Assembly: GCF_001905095.1 (NCBI RefSeq)
Contig: NZ_LWLS01000072.1
Location: forward strand, 248,001 to 312,000
Source: Micromonospora sp. CB01531
GTDB lineage: Bacteria; Actinomycetota; Actinomycetes; Mycobacteriales; Micromonosporaceae
Direction of reading: 5' to 3'
Length of the DNA: 64,000 nucleotides
The translations under genes were made by a program, and so were the position numbers. Within the stretch, counting starts at the first letter, position 1, and each line of letters starts with the position of its first letter. This document shows, piece by piece, positions 60,210 to 64,000 of this stretch. The notes beneath the pieces are model-generated. The model was not told the origin of the DNA. It made no database searches and saw nothing but the letters and a program-made list of their open reading frames with translations.

Positions 60210-61912
60210 CCACCACCGCGCCCCAGGACGAGCAGCTCTGGTCACGCTGCGACGGCTGCGCCTCGCTGCTGTACCGCAAGCGGTTGCGCCGCAACCTGGA
60301 CGTCTGCCCGGAGTGCGGCTCGCACGCCCGGCTGGACGCCCCGGACCGGGTTGCGCAGCTGGTCGACCCGGAGTCGTTCGTCCCGCTGCCGGAGCGGGCC
60401 GTCCAGGTCGACCCGATCGAATTCGTCGACGCGGTGCCGTACCCGCACCGGCTCGGCGCGGCCCGCGTCGCCACCGGGCTGGACGAGGCGGTGCTCTGCG
60501 GCACCGCCCGCATCGGCGGTCATCCGGTGGCGCTGGCGGTGATGGACTTCCGCTTCCTCGGCGGCAGCCTCGGCTGCGCGGTCGGGGAGCTGATCACCCT
60601 GACCGCCGAGCGGGCGCTTGCCGAGGCGGTGCCGCTGGTGCTGGTCACCGCCTCCGGCGGGGCCCGCATGCAGGAGGGGGCGCTGTCGTTGATGCAGATG
60701 GCCACGGTCAGCCAGGCCCTCGCCGGGCTGCGTGAGGCGGGCCTGCTGACCGTCAGCGTCCTCACCGACCCCACCTACGGCGGGGTGGCCGCGTCCTACG
60801 CCACCAACACCGACGTGGTGCTCGCCGAGAGCGGCGCCCGGATGGGCTTCGCCGGCCCCCGGGTGATCCGGCAGGTCACCGGCGCCGCGCTGCCCGAGGG
60901 CTTCCAGACCGCCGAGTTCCTGCTGCGGCACGGGCAGATCGACATGGTGGTGCCTCGGCACGCGCTGCGCGGCCGGCTGACCGCGCTGCTCGCCGCGGCG
61001 CACGCGGCCCGCCGGCGGGTGACCGTACCCCGGCAGGTGCCGGCGCCGCGGCCGGCGACCGGGGGCGGCGGCGCCGTGCCCGCGACGGCGGCCGGCCCGG
61101 AGCGGGACGCCTGGGCGACTGTACGCACGGCCCGGCACCCCGGTCGGCCCACCACGCTGGACTACCTGGACACCGCCTTCGACGGCTTCGTCGAGCTGCA
61201 CGGCGACCGGCTCGGCGCGGACTGCCCGGCGATCGTCGGCGGCCTGGCCCGGCTCGACGGCCGGCCGGTGATGGTGATCGGCCACCAGAAGGGGCACACC
61301 ACCGCCGAGCTTGTGGCACACAACTTCGGCATGGCCAGCCCGGCCGGGCACCGCAAGGCGTTGCGGCTGATGCGGCTCGCGGCCCGGCTCGGCCTGCCGG
61401 TGGTGACCCTGGTGGACACCCCCGGTGCCGACCCGGGGGTGAGCGCGGAGCAGCAGGGGCAGGCGGCGGCGATCGCCGAGAACATCCTCGCGCTGAGCAT
61501 GCTGCCCACCCCGGTCGTCGCGGTGGTCACCGGCGAGGGCGGCAGCGGCGGGGCGCTCGCCCTCGCGGTGGCCGACCGGGTGCTCATGCTCGAACGCGCC
61601 GTCTATTCGGTGATCAGCCCGGAGGGCTGCGCCGCGATCCTCTGGCCGGACAGCTCCGCCGCGCCGCAGGCGGCCCGCGCGCTGCGGCTCACCGCCACCG
61701 ACCTGTGCCGGCTCGGGGTGGTCGACGAGGTGGTGCCGGAGCCGGCGCCGGCCGCGCACGGCGACCCGGCGGGCGCGGCCGAGCTGCTGGGCCGGGCGGT
61801 GGCGGCGAATCTCGCCCCGTTGCTCGACGTGCCGCCGGCCACCCTGGTCCGCCGCCGCCGGCAGCGGTTCCGTCGCTTCGGCGCGGCCCGCGCCGTGGGG
61901 GTTACCCGATGA
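60206..61912 (+). CDS. acetyl-CoA carboxylase carboxyltransferase, beta-alpha fusion (AccD-AccA)
   Basis: A 568-residue fusion. The N-terminal beta part has a four-Cys zinc finger ([20 protein letters not shown] then PEC; C15, C18, C34, C37), [20 protein letters not shown] and [20 protein letters not shown]. The alpha part (from about residue 310) has [60 protein letters not shown] and [20 protein letters not shown]. It transfers carboxyl from biotin to acetyl-CoA. A cluster-borne copy beside polyketide genes would boost malonyl-CoA supply. GTG start overlapping the cyclase stop. Confidence 0.95.
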   Translation: MTTTAPQDEQLWSRCDGCASLLYRKRLRRNLDVCPECGSHARLDAPDRVAQLVDPESFVPLPERAVQVDPIEFVDAVPYPHRLGAARVATGLDEAVLCGTARIGGHPVALAVMDFRFLGGSLGCAVGELITLTAERALAEAVPLVLVTASGGARMQEGALSLMQMATVSQALAGLREAGLLTVSVLTDPTYGGVAASYATNTDVVLAESGARMGFAGPRVIRQVTGAALPEGFQTAEFLLRHGQIDMVVPRHALRGRLTALLAAAHAARRRVTVPRQVPAPRPATGGGGAVPATAAGPERDAWATVRTARHPGRPTTLDYLDTAFDGFVELHGDRLGADCPAIVGGLARLDGRPVMVIGHQKGHTTAELVAHNFGMASPAGHRKALRLMRLAARLGLPVVTLVDTPGADPGVSAEQQGQAAAIAENILALSMLPTPVVAVVTGEGGSGGALALAVADRVLMLERAVYSVISPEGCAAILWPDSSAAPQAARALRLTATDLCRLGVVDEVVPEPAPAAHGDPAGAAELLGRAVAANLAPLLDVPPATLVRRRRQRFRRFGAARAVGVTR

Positions 61913-62385
61913 GCGCCGGCGCCCGACCCGACGAGGTGCTGGACGGGCTGCGCCGGCACGCCCGCAAGCTGGTCGCCGAACTGGCCGGCCCGGTGCGCCG
62001 GGTCCGGCTGCGCAGCGGCGAGAACGTGCTGGAGGTGGAGTGGCACGGTCCGGCCCAGGCGGCGCTCGCGCCGCGCGCCGATGCCGAGCCGGTCGCGGAA
62101 CCGGCCACCGAGCCGGTGTCCGCGCCGGACCGGCTGGCCGTGCGGTCACCCGTGGTGGGCACCTTCTACCGCGCCCCGGAACCGGGCGCCGCTGCCTTCG
62201 TCGCCGTCGGCGACCTGGTCCGGCCCGGCCAGGTGGTCGGCATCGTCGAGGCCATGAAGTTGATGAACGAGGTGACCGCCGACCAGGCCGGACGGGTGGT
62301 CGAGATGCTGGTCGAGGACGGCAAGCCCGTCGAGTACGACCAGCCGCTGGTCGCCCTGGAACCGCTCGCCACGCGAGGAAGCTGA
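61909..62385 (+). CDS. accB: biotin carboxyl carrier protein of acetyl-CoA carboxylase
   Basis: A 158-residue [44 protein letters not shown] (biotinylated Lys117 in EAMKLM), then [20 protein letters not shown] and the end [12 protein letters not shown]. The N-terminal 75 residues are a helical part plus a Pro/Ala/Glu linker, as usual. The ATG overlaps the accDA stop (ATGA) and the TGA overlaps the accC ATG (TGATG). It carries the carboxyl group between the biotin carboxylase and the transferase. Confidence 0.96.
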   Translation: MSAGARPDEVLDGLRRHARKLVAELAGPVRRVRLRSGENVLEVEWHGPAQAALAPRADAEPVAEPATEPVSAPDRLAVRSPVVGTFYRAPEPGAAAFVAVGDLVRPGQVVGIVEAMKLMNEVTADQAGRVVEMLVEDGKPVEYDQPLVALEPLATRGS

Positions 62386-64000
62386 TGTTCGACAAGGTGC
62401 TGATCGCCAACCGGGGTGAGATCGCGCTGCGGGTCCTGCGGGCCTGCCAGGAGCTGGGGGTGCGTACCGTGGTGGTGCACTCCACCGCCGACGCCGACTC
62501 GTTGCCGGTGCGGCTGGCCGACGAGACCGTCCGGATCGGACCGGCGGCGAGCCGGCAGAGCTACCTGAACGCCGCGGCGATCGTCGAGGCCGCCCGGCAG
62601 ACCGGTGCGCAGGCCGTGCATCCCGGCTACGGGTTTCTCTCCGAGGACGCCGACTTCGCCGAGATCTGCGCGGCCAACGGACTGACGTTCGTCGGCCCGC
62701 CGCCGGAGGTGATGTCGGCGCTGGCCGACAAGTCCACCGCCCGTGCGCTGATGAGCAAGGCGGGGCTGCCGCTGCCGCCGGGCGCCGTGCAGACCCTGCC
62801 GACGGTCGCCGACGCGGTGGAGGTGGCCGCCGAGGTGGGCTACCCGGTGATCATCAAGGCGGCGGCCGGCGGCGGCGGGCGCGGCATGACGGTGGTGCAC
62901 GAGGCGGCCCACCTGCCCCGCGCGTACGCGCGTACCCGCGCCGCCGCCCAGGTCGCCTTCGGCGACGACCGGGTGTACGTCGAGCGCTACCTCGCCGACG
63001 CCCGGCACGTCGAGGTGCAGGTGCTCTGCGACGGCCACGGCAACGGGGTGCACCTGGGCACCCGGGACTGCTCGGTGCAGCGGCGCCACCAGAAGCTGAT
63101 CGAGGAGGCACCCGCCCCGGCGCTGCGGCAGTCCACCCTGGACATGCTCGCGGAGACCGCACTGCGTGGCGTCCTGTCGGTCGGCTTCACCGGCGCCGGG
63201 ACGGTCGAGTTCCTGGTCGACGGGGCGGAACAGGGCCACTTCCTGGAGATCAACTGCCGGATCCAGGTCGAGCACCCGGTCACCGAGCTGGTAACCGGCG
63301 TGGACCTGGTGCACGAGCAGCTGCACATCGCCGCCGGTACGCCGCTGCGCCTGCGGCAGGAGGACATCCGGCTGCGCGGGGTGGCCGTCGAGGCCCGGGT
63401 CAACGTGGAGGACCCGGACCGGGACTTCGCGCCCGCGCCCGGCCGGCTCGACCGGTTCCGGCCACCCGGCGGCCCGTTCACCCGGGTCGACACCCACGGC
63501 CATCCCGGCTATCTGGTCAGCCCGCACTACGACTCGCTGCTGGCCAAGGTCGCGGTCTGGGCGCCGGACCGGGACGGCGCGCTCGACCGCCTCGACCGCG
63601 CGCTCGGCGAGTTCGACGTGGCCGGGCCGGGTGTCCGCACCACCATCCCGTTCGTCCGGCGGGTGCTGCGCGACCCGGCGTTCCGCCGGGGACGCCACAC
63701 CACCGGCCTGGTCGACCGGCTGTTCACCGCCCCTGCCGAGGGGGCCACGCCCGATGTCCCGCCGGCCACCGCTGCCGCGCCCGTCGACGGCAGGCCCGCC
63801 GAGGGCACCGCGCCGGCCGAGGGCACCGCGCCCGCCGCCGGGGCCGCCGGCCACGTGGCCGTGAACGGCGGGCAGGGCGGGCCGGATCCCGACCGCGCCG
63901 CCCCCGCGCCCGCTGATCCCGTGTCCGTCACCCGTGCCGAGGCCGACCCGGCCGGCCGTACCCCCGTCACCGCCGTGCCCGCCGCCGGCCCGACCGCTTG
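62385..64000 (+). CDS. accC: biotin carboxylase of acetyl-CoA carboxylase (3' end beyond the window)
   Basis: 538 residues are visible. [60 protein letters not shown] (ATP-grasp Gly loop), HVEVQVLCDGHGNGVHLGTR, DCSVQRRHQKLIEEAPAPAL and LEINCRIQVEHPVTELVTGV are all AccC landmarks; the NCRIQVEH reads C where M is usual. After about residue 450 an unusual Ala/Pro/Gly-rich tail follows (GRPAEGTAPAEGTAPAAGAA), without a known domain up to the edge. Start ATG 62385 overlaps the accB stop. Most AccC proteins end near residue 450, so this one is extended or fused. Confidence 0.95.
   Translation, partial: MFDKVLIANRGEIALRVLRACQELGVRTVVVHSTADADSLPVRLADETVRIGPAASRQSYLNAAAIVEAARQTGAQAVHPGYGFLSEDADFAEICAANGLTFVGPPPEVMSALADKSTARALMSKAGLPLPPGAVQTLPTVADAVEVAAEVGYPVIIKAAAGGGGRGMTVVHEAAHLPRAYARTRAAAQVAFGDDRVYVERYLADARHVEVQVLCDGHGNGVHLGTRDCSVQRRHQKLIEEAPAPALRQSTLDMLAETALRGVLSVGFTGAGTVEFLVDGAEQGHFLEINCRIQVEHPVTELVTGVDLVHEQLHIAAGTPLRLRQEDIRLRGVAVEARVNVEDPDRDFAPAPGRLDRFRPPGGPFTRVDTHGHPGYLVSPHYDSLLAKVAVWAPDRDGALDRLDRALGEFDVAGPGVRTTIPFVRRVLRDPAFRRGRHTTGLVDRLFTAPAEGATPDVPPATAAAPVDGRPAEGTAPAEGTAPAAGAAGHVAVNGGQGGPDPDRAAPAPADPVSVTRAEADPAGRTPVTAVPAAGPTA

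Overview
The window comes from a very GC-rich actinomycete chromosome. Third codon positions are almost all G or C, GTG starts are common, and many operons run on ATGA/GTGA stop-start overlaps. Gene content (actinobacterial contractile injection system, cobalamin operon with a CbiG-CobJ fusion, SARP regulator next to aromatic-polyketide genes) and a TTGATCAAGG-type palindromic repeat suggest a Micromonospora-like member of the Micromonosporaceae. This assignment is inference; no rRNA or tRNA lies in the window. I saw no insertion sequence, integrase, CRISPR array or replication origin.

Layout. (1) 1-550: 5' part of a LacI-type regulator. (2) 646-15099, all minus strand: a compact contractile injection system (CIS) operon. 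In transcription order it holds a lipoprotein, two small membrane proteins (one with a HEDVH motif), a Pvc16-like protein with a carboxypeptidase-regulatory-like tail, sheath, tube, a disordered linker protein, a LysM tube-baseplate protein, VgrG-like spike, PAAR-like tip, gp25 baseplate protein, a baseplate-J protein fused to a beta-propeller, a tail-protein-I homologue, a membrane-spanning carbohydrate-binding protein and two membrane or exported proteins. There are no head, terminase or integrase genes, and no AAA+ ATPase or tape measure is recognisable. (3) 15354-24328: single genes: a frameshifted phosphotransferase, Nudix hydrolase, FUSC-like membrane protein, esterase, a LacI/MFS divergent pair with two operator-like palindromes, a GT87 mannosyltransferase-like protein and a metallo-beta-lactamase-fold protein. 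(4) 24610-41345: a cobalamin riboswitch followed by thirteen cobalamin-linked genes, most overlapping by a few bases, from cobN to a CbiX-uroporphyrinogen methyltransferase fusion with a histidine-rich linker. (5) 41420-57852: two CrcB fluoride channels, phenylacetate-CoA ligase with a thioesterase, an adenylate cyclase/ATPase divergent from a large LuxR regulator, several enzymes, a CGNR-type regulator divergent from a secreted hydrolase, an APC permease and a membrane-anchored helix-hairpin-helix protein. (6) 58089-64000: the edge of an aromatic (type II) polyketide locus: two paralogous TcmI-type cyclases on either side of a SARP regulator, then an acetyl-CoA carboxylase set (accDA fusion, accB, accC) that would supply malonyl-CoA. 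The locus continues beyond the right edge.

The main item of biological interest is the reduced CIS operon with its membrane module. Three very short ORFs (1932-2000, 8485-8607, 28850-28912) each overlap the stop of the upstream gene and the start of the downstream gene, and could act as translational bridges. Other notable points are the His-rich fusion enzyme and a SARP-box-like direct repeat in front of the polyketide operon.
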